From: Acanthamoeba castellanii str. Neff | Lineage: Eukaryota > Discosea > Longamoebia > Acanthamoebidae | Direction: 5' to 3' | Assembly: GCF_000313135.1 (NCBI RefSeq) | Contig: NW_004457671.1 | Span: forward strand, 105,776-169,775 | DNA length: 64,000 nt | Part shown: piece by piece, positions 54,977 through 64,000 of the stretch | Layout: each line of letters starts with the position of its first letter | How positions within the stretch are numbered: position 1 is the first letter of the stretch | Made by a program: the position numbers and the translations under genes | The notes under the pieces: generated by a model | What the model saw: only the letters and a program-made list of their open reading frames with translations | Told to the model about the DNA's origin: nothing | Database searches by the model: none

Positions 54977-57900
54977 TTAGAAGCCGGGCACGTCGAAGGT
55001 CCAGGCGCCGCGTTGTCGGTCGTAGGCGACGAAGCGCTGCTTCCGTCGGCTGCCGCGCTTGCGGAGGAAGGCCTCGTACTCCTCGAGGCTCTCGGCGTCC
55101 CGGTGCTCGGGCCAGGCCTCCTCAATCGTCAGCCGCGCCCGCACGTTCAGGCCCTGCCCGCGCGGCGGCTTCGTCGCGTCGTCGGGGAAGACCGTGATCA
55201 GGTGCCGATCGATCACGATCAGCTGGTTGAGGTCCACCCCGCGCACGTCGACCGGTTCGAGAAACTCGATCTGGCCGTAGCCCTCGCGGCCCACGACGAG
55301 GCCCTCGACGCGGCCCAGCTCGGCCTTGGTCATGTGGCGCAGCTCGTCGAGGCCGGGCTCCATCCAGTAGCCGGGCGCGGCGAGGCGCGGCAGCAGCCGC
55401 TCGACCTCTTCGTCGACCGGCGCCCGCTTGCGGTCCTGGTCGCGCACGTGCCGCGAGAACTGGTCGTAGTTCACGATCGGCCGCTCGGCCACCGGCTTGC
55501 GGAGGGTGCGCGCCGGCAGCGGCGTGTCGCCGGCGGCCTGCTGCGCCTGCGATTGCGACTGCGGCGACTGCTGGATCTCGCGGGCCGGCAGGGTCGGGTA
55601 GAGGCCGACGACGGGCGACGACGGGGTCGCCGGCTGAATTTGAATGGTGGGCGCCACGCGCTCGCGCTCGACGACGCCGGCGGCCTGCTCGGGGGCGGCG
55701 GAGGGGGCGTAGGGGGTGGCCTGCGGCGGGAGGTCGGCCATGGCGCGGCGGTCGACGAGCGGGGTGCCGCCGGTCACGCGGAACTCGGAGATCTCGGGCA
55801 TGGCGACGTTCTCGTCGGTCTCGAGGATGAGCTTGCGGCGGGTGAAGGCGTCGGGGGTCGAGGCCGAGGTGCCCAGTGGGCTCGCGGTCAGGTCCTTGCG
55901 CTCGATCTCGCCCATGAACGAGACCCGCTTCGAGGCGGCGGCGCCACCGCCCAGGTTCTGGTAGTAGCCCAGCGACCGGCCGGCCGCGGGCGAGCGCGCG
56001 GTGAGCTTGTAGTGCTTGGGCTTGGCCAGCGCGGCCCGGGTCTGCGCGGCCGAGGCGAGCGCGGCGTCCGAGTCGGTGAGCGGCGGTAGCGGCGGGAGGG
56101 AGCCGTAGGGCCGCGGCGAGTCGATGGTGGCCACCAGGGTGCCCGCCCCGGGCACGCCGGCGCCGCCCATGAGGCCGCCCAGGCCGGACGACGGCGTGGT
56201 GCTGCCGAAGCCGGGGAAGAGGCCCCCAGTGCCGCCGGTCGTGGCGCCGCCAAAGAGCGAAGAAGAGCCGGTCGAGGCGGCCGGGGCGCCAAAGGCCGAG
56301 GTGGTGCCGGCGCCGAAGCCGCCGAGAGAGGGGAAGCTGCTGCTGGTGGTGGCCGAGGGCGTCGACGGAGTGGAGCCGCCAAAGAGCGAAGAGCCGCCAA
56401 AGAGGCCGCCGCTGGTGCCGGTCGAGGCGGCCGGGGCGCCAAAGAGGCCGCCGCCGGTGGAGGGCATGGTGGCGCCAAAGAGCGAAGAGCCGGTCGAGGC
56501 GGCCGGGGCGCCAAAGAGCGAAGTCGAAGCGGTCGCGGCGCCGGTGCCAGCGCCGCCGAACAGGGACGAGGTGCCGCCGCCAAAGAGCGAAGACGAGGTG
56601 TCGGTCGAGGTGGAGGTGCCAAAGAGCGAAGTCGAGGGCGCCGTGGAGCCGAACAGGCCGCCGCCGGTCGACGGGGCGGCCGCGGGCGTGGTGGCGCCGC
56701 CGAAGCTGAACGCGCTCGAAGCCGGGGCGGCCGCGGTGGCGCCCGTGAACGAGGGGAAGAGGCTCGATGTAGCGGCGCCGCCCGTGGGCGCGCCGAAGGC
56801 GGAGGTGGCGCCGCCGCCGAACAGGCTTGACGTGGCGGTGGGCGCCGAGGTGGTGGCGCCGAAGAGGCTGGTGGTGCCGGCGGAGGCCGCGGGCGCGCCG
56901 AAGAGGCTGGTGGTGCCCGTGGCCGGCATCGAGGCGCCAAAGAGCGAAGAACCCGTCGCGGCACCGCCGCCAAAGAGCGAACCTGCAGATCGGAGAGGGC
57001 GGGGGGGAGGGGCGGTTGGTGAGCAATCCATGGTGCAACAAAAGCCATTAATGGAGTGATCGAGAGAGGTCGTACCGGTCGACGCTGCGGGGGCGCCAAA
57101 GAGGCTCGAGCCCGTGGAGGGCGCCGAGGTGGTCGAGAACGCGCTGCCGCTGGCCGGTGCGCCAAAGAGGCCCGTGCCCGCTGCGGGCGCGGCGCTGCCG
57201 AACATTCCGCCGGCCGCCGCCTGGCCCATGCCCTGGCCCTTGCGGCCCAGCTGGTAGTCTTCCCATCGGAGCTCCTCAAAGGACTTGTCTTTGTACTGTC
57301 GTGTGTCGTGTGCATGTGCGTGTGCGGTTGTGCGTGTGCGTGCGGTGAGTATTCGCCGTTGTTGTTGATGTTGTCGTTGCCATGGGAACAGTTGGGGATG
57401 AGGAGGTGGTACCTGGGGCATGGCGGAGATGTTGTGGATGGTGACCATGGTGTTGGAGGTGGTGTCCTTCTCGGTGGTGGGCGTGTAGGGTGCGATGGTG
57501 GTGCCCTGCACGCCACCCGCCGCAGGCGCGCCACCGCCAAACATGCCGCCGCCGCCGCCGCCAAAGGCGCTCGTGCCGGCCGCGGGCGCCGCGCCGAATG
57601 CGCTGCTGGTCGGGGCGGCGCCAAAGGCCGGGGTCGCCGACGTGCCGCCGAACGAGAAGGCCGAGCCGGTAGCGGGAGCCGCCGCCGGAGCCGCAGCACC
57701 GCCAGAGAACGAGAAGGGGAAGGCGCCGGCGGTGGAGGCGGCGGGCTGGGCGGCGGGGGCGCCGAAGAGGCTCGAGGTGCTGGTGGAGGCGGCGGGGGCG
57801 CCGAAGAGGGAGCCGCCGCCTCCGAAGGAGGGCGTCGTGGTGGCCGCGGGAGCACCGAACAGGGAGGGCGTCGAGGTGGCAGCTCCGAATGCGGGCGTGG

Positions 57901-58338
57901 CTGAGAAGATGAAGGGGAAGAAGAGAGGCGGTTAGTCAGTAATGTGCGATAAAAAGAGAATGTGCAAAATAGTAATACTAAAAAGAAGAAAAAAAGAAAG
58001 AGGTGAGACTAAGATGCGAGTGGCTACCCCCGAAGCTCGGCACCGCAGAGGTGGAAGTGCTGGTGGTCGGTGCGCCGAAAGTAAAAGTGGATGTGGGCGC
58101 CGTACTGGCTGCTGGAGCACCAAATGTCGACCCACCAAAGGCGGGGGTGGTAGATGCGCCAAAGAGGGAACCTGCGAAATGAAATGAAATGAAATATGAG
58201 AAGTAAGATGAAAAAATGAGAATTAAAAATCAGAATGACCGAATGGTTCGGTCTGAATCTCCGCAACAAACGACTAAGAGAAGAACAAAGATTGTGCAAA
58301 GACGTACCTCCACCACCGAATGTGCTTTGTCCGAACAT
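54977..58338 (-). CDS. NUP98: Nucleoporin Nup98 (no Nup96 part)
   Basis: A central nuclear-pore FG nucleoporin. The start MFGQSTFGGG and dozens of SLFGAP, SAFG and FSFGG units form the FG region. Between FG blocks lies a GLEBS-type stretch (TIAPYTPTTEKDTTSNT, IHNISAMPQ, YKDKSFEELRWEDYQLG) that would bind Rae1/Gle2. The C-terminal autoproteolytic fold is present (YWMEPGLDELRHMTKAELGR; REGYGQIEFLEPVDVRGVDL; QRFVAYDRQRGAWTFDVPGF). The stop follows at once, where other species have HF|SKY, so no Nup96 follows and no cleavage is needed. About six exons. FG-coding DNA is strongly repetitive and may be mis-sized. Confidence 0.9.
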
Positions 58339-58886
58339 GTTGATGTTGTGCTCTAAATTCCTCTCGCGGAGCAAATCTTGCCTATGCACCTACTTGATGT
58401 TGTAGGGCGGCGATGAGGTGTCGATGCAGAGATGCGTCTGCGTTAGCGTGTTTTAGTTTTTTGGATTGAATGCTGCAATTTGCAGACTCGTGGCCACAAA
58501 GACCTCGCCCTTCCTTCGTGAATCTTCTCGAACGTTGCAGCCACGACTCAATGAAAAAGGATTTCCCACAAATTTCTCAATTTCCTTTCCCCTTCCCGCC
58601 TTTTTGTTCCATTGTTAATTGTCGACTGTGGAATTTTGCGGTGGTGGTCCAGCAGATCACTCTCGAACAAGGCGGAGTGGAAATGGAGCGAACGCCCACC
58701 GCTCGCTGGCAACCGAAGAGGAGCTCCACGAGAGCGGGTCACTTCTGCAGAACGGTCGGTGGACGAGAAGTGGCCTGAGAGACCGGAGCGACGGAGATGG
58801 TCCGGAGCGCGAGTGAAGGCCTCTCTGATAAACACAAAGAGCTGTAAGCAGCAGGCAGACCACCACAACCACCACATACATCATCA
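58339..58886. promoter_or_regulatory. Divergent intergenic region, Nup98 / PTB-like gene
   Basis: A 548-base gap between start codons of opposite genes. ORFs in it (for example about 58470-58778) show no domain-like pattern. No repeat or RNA gene is evident. It should hold both promoters and 5' UTRs. Confidence 0.4.
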
Positions 58887-60406
58887 TGCTCGCCCACCTG
58901 AACAGAGAAGGTACTCTATCTTACCGATTCTCGCAGGGATGGTGACGGTCTCACAGGGCACGCCTACAACGTTGCAGGAGGAGGAAGGCAGCAGAGCTCG
59001 TTCTCATCGATGCTGATGTCCGTTTTCTCGCGAGGCGAGGCGTCGGCGGTACAGCAGCCACAATTCCACCCCACCGGAAGTACGGACACCTCGCCCGACC
59101 CTAAGCCCCCCCCCAATTCTTCTTCTTTCTTCATCTTCCGCTACTCGCGCACTTCAAGGTGAAACTCATTGAATATGGTTGTGTCGTGATTGTGTTCCCT
59201 ACTTCGCCACCAAACAGACAGCACCACGTTTCACAACGTTCTCGTACGCGATCCCCCCTTCTTATTTGAATGGTTTGTAAATGTGTTCAAGAGTGGTGGC
59301 GTGTGGGCTGACTCGATTTTGTCATCTGTGGGCGCGTGCAGGAAGTGGGCGTGGGCAGCAACGTGGTGAAGCTCACATTGAGCGAGGGCGGGCTCAAGAC
59401 GGAGCGCGTCGATGCCCAGAGTAAGAATGTCACCATCAACTACGGCCTCACCAAGATCGAGTGGTACGCCGTCGACGACACCACCGGCGAGCTCCTAATC
59501 CAGTACCACGAGTTCAACACCGATGACAAGGTACCTTCTTGACGTTACAATCACGATTGCCGCCTGCTTCGGCCAACTCACTCACCACCGTCGTGTCATC
59601 TCTGCCGACAGTACCAAGTGGCGTTCAGGTCGCCGCAGTACCGGGCCATCTGGGACTGCTTCTGCTACTACCTCTGCCGCAAGGGCGAGAAGCTCGCGCG
59701 ATCACAGAAGGAGGTACGCAGATCCGTGTGTGTCGCGTGTGTGTCGCGCGTGTGTGTGTGTGTGTGGTGCGCCGATCATGTGCGGATGTTGACCTTCTTG
59801 GTGGTGTATGTGCAGAAGGAGCTCCGCAATCATATGGCTCAGGAAGAGGACACGATCGCGCCGCCACTACCGAGCCCCGGAGGCTCGCCCGCCGTACCGC
59901 AGGCGCACCAGAACCGCCCCACCAGCGGCGACCACCACTACCACCAGCCGACCCACACAACCGCCTCGCCCTCGGTCGGTCGCAGTTCCCTGCGCAACGG
60001 CCCCAACGCCACCGCCACCAAGAAGAAGATGCCGCCCGTCCACTTCTCGCCACGCATCAGCAAGACCGACTCCCCCAACCTTGCCACGTCATCTTCGACA
60101 TCGCCGCACGGGGCGGATGATGTCATCAGCTTCGACGCGCCGCTGATCGTTCTGCCGCCTCCGCCGCGCAACAGGTCATCAGCGACGGTCTCCTCGCCGG
60201 GCGTCGGCCGCGTGGCCCTGCCGCCCGGCCCCGTGTCGCCGTCCTTCAGCGCCTTCCCCCAGTCGCCCACCGGCAGCTTCGACATGCCGGCCCTCCCCTC
60301 GCCCGGCCTCTCGGACCAGCGGCGGTCCACTATCACCTCCGGCTTGCCGCCCAAGCCCGCCGAGCCCACGCCCTCCGCCCCGGCCTTTGATCTCATCAAC
60401 TGGTGA
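58887..60406 (+). CDS. PTB/PH-like domain protein with Pro/Ser-rich tail
   Basis: Start MLAHLNREG joins GHAYNVAGGGRQQSSFSSML through an intron ending CTCACAG at 58956. After a Ser/Pro-rich stretch the globular part reads VGVGSNVVKLTLSEGGLKTE, NVTINYGLTKIEWYAVDDTT, LLIQYHEFNTDDK and YQVAFRSPQYRAIWDCFCYY. This is the strand-strand-strand-helix order of a PTB or FERM F3-type fold. The tail is rich in Ser, Pro and Thr (DDVISFDAPLIVLPPPP) and ends AFDLINW, similar to a short endocytic adaptor-binding peptide. About six exons. I do not recognise an orthologue; it may be an adaptor for phosphotyrosine or NPxY peptides, or bind lipids. Confidence 0.6.
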
Positions 60407-60673
60407 TGATGGCACAACCGTGGTGTCATTCCCCCTCCCCCCCGACCTGTACAATCTAGCATGACTCCTCTCTTTACCAATGGACTCGAGTCCCGGGACA
60501 ACGTGTGGTTGTCTCGGCGCTTGGCGAGCTTCTAGCAACTTCCAATCGCCGCCAGCTTCTATCGATAGAAAAAATCTTTTGGTTCCCGCCAATCGGCGAG
60601 CAGCCCAACACATAAACACTAAACCCACGGTAAATGTACTCCACATTCAGCCATCTTCAACACTACTCAACCC

Positions 60674-61123
60674 ATGCAGAGTGCGACACAACTGTTTTCC
60701 GCCCATCTGGCCCTCTTGGCTGGCGAGCCCGAGCGGTGGCGCCAGCTCTACGCCGACGACGCCGTCATGGAGTTCCCCTACGCCCCGACCATCGGCGCGC
60801 CAGCGCGCTACGAGGGCGTCGAGGCCATCTTCAACCACGTCCAGGGCGTCTTTGCCCAGCTGAGCGACCCGGTCTTTGGCAACATCAGCATTCAGCCGCT
60901 GGCGACCCCCAAACTCGGGAAAGAAGAAACTGGTGGAGAGGAAGCAGAGGAGAGGGTCGTGGCCGAGTTCGAGATCGCCGCGGTGGTGAAGAACACGGGT
61001 CGGCCCTACAACCAGAAGTACATCGCCCTCATGACGGCACGGAGGGGCAAGATCGTCTTCTTGCGCGAGTACTGGAACCCTCAGGAAGTCCTCAAGTCCT
61101 TCGCTGCCCTGCCTGGCGTCTGA
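60674..61123 (+). CDS. SnoaL / NTF2-like fold protein
   Basis: A single-exon protein of 149 residues. FSAHLALLAGEPERWRQLYA, DDAVMEFPYAPTIGAPARYE and GVEAIFNHVQGVFAQL match the first half of SnoaL-like ketosteroid isomerase-type proteins. EFEIAAVVKNTGRPYNQKYI and RRGKIVFLREYWNPQEVLKS match the second. The FPYAP and REYWNP blocks are typical of small bacterial-type members. The cavity may bind a small hydrophobic ligand, but the substrate is unknown. Upstream bases 60407-60673 hold the 3' end of the PTB-like gene and a short promoter. Confidence 0.82.
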   Translation: MQSATQLFSAHLALLAGEPERWRQLYADDAVMEFPYAPTIGAPARYEGVEAIFNHVQGVFAQLSDPVFGNISIQPLATPKLGKEETGGEEAEERVVAEFEIAAVVKNTGRPYNQKYIALMTARRGKIVFLREYWNPQEVLKSFAALPGV

Positions 61124-61230
61124 TGAGCTTCGTCCCCATCAATAACAGCCCCTCCCCTCATTTTTTGTAAATAGATAAATAATAACCTCAACAGCTCTGC
61201 TTTTTTATATATTTATTCCGAAGAAACGTG

Positions 61231-63583
61231 ATGAGGCCAAGTTGCCGCAGTGGCCCAGGTTGGTGGCGAGCCTTGATGGCGCCACGGAGTAGCGGCGCCC
61301 ACTCTTCCTTGGTGCTGCCCTGCCGACCCCCTTCTGCATTCCATTTTCCTCCCTTCCGTCTCTACTCGGCATCTTCATCTTCATCTGCATCTTCATCCTC
61401 ATCCTCATCCTCCCGCGATTATGGCCAAGAGGGCGGGGCGGGGCCAGCCAGCGACGAGCCCATCATGCATCAGCAACGACACGGAGATTACGACAGCGAG
61501 CAGCAGCAGCGTAGCAGAGGGCAGCGAAGCAAACGGGGGCCGCGTAGTGGAGGACGCAAGACCGAGGAGGTGCGATCGTGGCGTCGTCAGCTCCTGCTAC
61601 GCGTCCATCCAGATCTCTTCCAGGCGCCCCAGCACGCTCACGCCCGTGCCGTCAACCAGCGCTCCCTCCAGGCCTTCCAGTCCCTCGTCGCCCTCGCTGG
61701 GCACACCCCCTCATCTACTTCCACCACCACCACCTCGCTGCCGGCCGTCGACGATGCCCACCCGCTCTTCACCTTCCACTTCTACTTGCGCCCGGCCCAC
61801 GTCGAAGCCGACTCTGATGACGTGGCCGATGTCCCACCGCGGGCGTCGACGACGACGGCCGAGGGCAGCAGTAGCGGCGGCGGCGAGGAGGAGCTGCGCG
61901 AGGTGCGCTACGCGTTCCATCCGGCGCCCGAAGTGCGACGCAACGCGGTGCGGCTGCGGCGCGCGGCGGAGGAGTGCATGCTGCAGCTCTTCTCGCTCGC
62001 CGGGCTCATCCAGCCGTTCGCGGCCTCCCCGACTCCCGTACGCGAGCCTGCCCACACACCCAACCGCTGCTGCCGCATCGGCTCCAGAGACACTGATTGA
62101 GAATTGTCGTGTGTGTCGTGTGTGTCGTGTGTGTCGTGTGTGTCGTGTGTGTCGTGTGTGCCTCTAAACGGGTGCAGGAGCTGAAGACGCAGGACGGGTG
62201 GATCAGGACGAACTGGAACGAGGACGCCCTGCGCCAGAAGGCCATCGAAGCCATCCGGTAACCGCCCCGCCCCCAATGATACATGATTGAAGCGCGCTCA
62301 TTGCTGGTGATGAACCTCTTCCTCACGTCGGCTTGACACGGTGGTGGTGGTGGTGGTGGTGGGTTGCTGTCAGGTTCGCTCCTGCCGAGGTAAAGATGTC
62401 GTACCAGGAGGAACTTGCCGCCATGCTCGATCCCGACATGATCTTCTTCGACAAGCTCACCCACTCTCAAGTGCACATCCCTCTCCCCGTTTTGCCATTT
62501 ACGTGACGTGCACTAACACCCGGCGAACACGCACATACGTACACGCACACACGGACGACACCAAAGAAAATGCGTGCGGTGGAGAGCCTCACGATGAACC
62601 TCGAGCGGTTGGGCTACGCAGATTGGGCACACTTGCCCCTCCTCATTGGTAACTTCTCGTCTTGGCGGGGAAGCGCCACCAATTCTTCTTTTTCCCTTTC
62701 TCCCCTCCAACTCTACTCAACACCGCTGTACTACAGGGAAGCAGTACTCGCGGCGGGCTGAGGGCATCGTGGTGATCCCCTATAACTTCACAGTGCCCAG
62801 GTATGCCCCTTGGGCACATACACACACACCACAAGTTGCTGGCTCGTCCTAAATTACGAAGACTGACCTACATTCGCTCGCTTGCCGCGCGCAGGTTGGT
62901 GGAGTATCTCAACAAGCACCTGGCGGACATCAAGCGGGAACGGGAGCACATCCGTGCCGACGTGCACCTCATCGCCGACCTCTCCCACCGCCTACAGGAG
63001 CGCCTCGGCCTCCAAGGTCTGCTTGCTCGCCTATGCCTTGTACTGTGTGTGATGTGCGTGTGCGTGTGTATGTACGTGTGCGTGCGTGTTTCTCGCTCGT
63101 GAGCGATGCTGACGTCGGCGCACGTGCTGGTGTTGATTGTTATAAACAGATGTGTCGGTGTGGGGCTCCAAGCGAGCGGCCATCGGCTGCCTCCAGCGGC
63201 TGACGGACATCGCGGGCCACATGGCCTCGCACAACCTCACCCACGCCACCCTCGTTCTCACCGACCTCATCTCCGCGCCCCAACCACAAGAAGACGAAGA
63301 CGAAAGAGAAGAGGAGCAAGAAGACGGTGGTCTCAAGGTCGACGGAACAACGACAGAGGAGGAACTGGATGAGCCAGAGGAGCAGTTCCGATACGATCCC
63401 AGCACTCGACGGCTGTTCGTGCGAAAGGACTTCAACAAGGCGGGCCTGCTCGCCTACCTCCGCCGCGTCCGGCCACGCCCGGACGACATCGTCGAGGCCC
63501 CGCCGTCTTCCACCGCTCCGCCCACGCTCGCCACCTCTTCCTCTTCCGCCTTTCTCAAGAGCGCGCAAGTACCCACAAGCTGA
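61231..63583 (+). CDS. TCAIM: TCAIM homologue (DUF4460/DUF4461), mitochondrial
   Basis: TCAIM (T-cell activation inhibitor, mitochondrial) is a conserved matrix protein of uncertain role. From ATG 61231, MRPSCRSGPGWWRALMAPRS is Arg/Ser-rich without acids, a likely presequence. The DUF4460 hallmark is SWRRQLLLRVHPDLFQAPQH, a J-domain-like HPD context. Later come NQRSLQAFQSLVALAG, LFTFHFYLRP and DUF4461 parts such as NLERLGYADWAHLPLLIG, RRAEGIVVIPYNFTVP, LVEYLNKHLADIKREREHIR and SVWGSKRAAIGCLQRLTDIA, and a divergent end. Nine or so exons; the intron at 62105-62178 carries (GTGTGTCGT)n. The stop is at 63581-63583. Confidence 0.82.
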
Positions 63584-63748
63584 CGTGGTATGACGTCATT
63601 TTGTTCTCTTTTTTTGAATAAAAATAGCAAATTAATTCCCTGTTTTTTCTGGACTTCTGAATTAATTGGCTTTGTGGTTGCTCCACCGGGACGAAGTGTT
63701 TTATTTGATTTTGACCCGCGTAGGAGAGAAGCGCATACACTCGGCAAG

Positions 63749-64000
63749 ATGGCGACGCACAAGGGACACTTCAGGTGGCATAACGAAGAGGAGGTCTACG
63801 GCAAGGCCCAGTGGACCCGCGTCTACTTCGTGCTCAAAATCGAGGAGCGTGCCCTCTACATCTACAAGCAGAAGAAGGTTCGTTTTCCCTCTTCCTCTCC
63901 GCTTCCGGTCTTTTTCGTGATGTCGTTATCATCAATTCTTTCGATCAAAATCTAAAAATCGTGTTTAGCAAAAATGCTAACGTTCGCTCGAACTTTCGTT
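63749..64000 (+). CDS. PH-domain protein, first exon (3' partial)
   Basis: From ATG 63749, MATHKGHFRWHNEEEVYGKA, QWTRVYFVLKIEERALYIYK match the first three strands of a PH domain (WxxRYFVL pattern). The exon ends at 63877 before gttcgt, and an intron runs past the window edge, so the domain is cut off. Nothing can be said about the rest of the protein. Confidence 0.65.

Noticed and set aside
54977..57855. Large antisense ORFs across the Nup98 gene (up to about 650 residues)
   Set aside because: GC-rich FG-repeat DNA stays open in several frames; only the SLFG/FSFG frame has family motifs and proper splice sites.
58470..58778. A short gene upstream of the PTB-like gene
   Set aside because: The ORF has no domain pattern or splice support and lies in the divergent promoter region.

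Overview
The window looks like nuclear DNA of a free-living amoeba, most likely Acanthamoeba. It is GC-rich, carries a gene about every 2 kb on both strands, and its genes are cut by many short introns. The coding content is typically amoebozoan: SCAR/WAVE, a C2-DH-PH RhoGEF, TKL kinase, class II cAMP phosphodiesterase, F-box/JmjC protein and homeobox genes. Introns are full of CA/GT-rich repeats built on ACACGAC or GTCGTGT, and most 5' splice sites read GTAC rather than GTAA. The species name is inferred from style; no marker gene settles it. CDS coordinates below run from start codon to stop codon and include introns.

Layout, 1-16 kb: the 3' half of nicalin (+), a BPI/LBP-type secreted lipid-binding protein (+), a vWA/Sec23-type zinc-finger protein carrying RNA polymerase II CTD-like heptads (-), a homeobox gene (-), ribosomal protein P1 (+), a membrane-anchored class II cyclic nucleotide phosphodiesterase (+), then a DUF1399/GRDP-like gene and a Rab-like GTPase (-) that may be one fused gene.

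16-31 kb: a C2-DH-PH RhoGEF (+), a PX-C2-C2-LCAT acyltransferase (-), an F-box/JmjC hydroxylase (-), a rhodanese-DSP phosphatase (+), a small unknown protein (-) and a CsbD-like protein (-). 31-46 kb: eIF2D (-) and a vitamin K-dependent carboxylase-like protein (+) head to head; an RlmI-like methyltransferase (-) and a spliced tyrosine recombinase (+) head to head; SCAR/WAVE (-) and snapin (-). 46-64 kb: GRHPR (+), TKL kinase (+), FMN reductase (+), Nudix-like protein (-), a second homeobox gene (+), Nup98 (-), a PTB/PH-like protein (+), a SnoaL-like protein (+), a TCAIM homologue (+) and the first exon of a PH-domain gene (+).

The genes do not form a pathway cluster, but several themes recur: membrane and vesicle traffic (nicalin, Rab, snapin, PX-C2-LCAT), actin signalling (RhoGEF, SCAR), mitochondrial proteins (TCAIM, tyrosine recombinase, perhaps the methyltransferase) and gene regulation (two homeobox genes, JmjC, Nup98). 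The most unusual items are the intron-rich tyrosine recombinase with a complete catalytic set and a presequence-like N-terminus, the CTD heptads in a vWA protein, the possible Rab-DUF1399 fusion and the PX-C2-C2-LCAT enzyme. Several single-base frame breaks in well conserved genes (P1, JmjC, BPI) look like assembly errors rather than biology.
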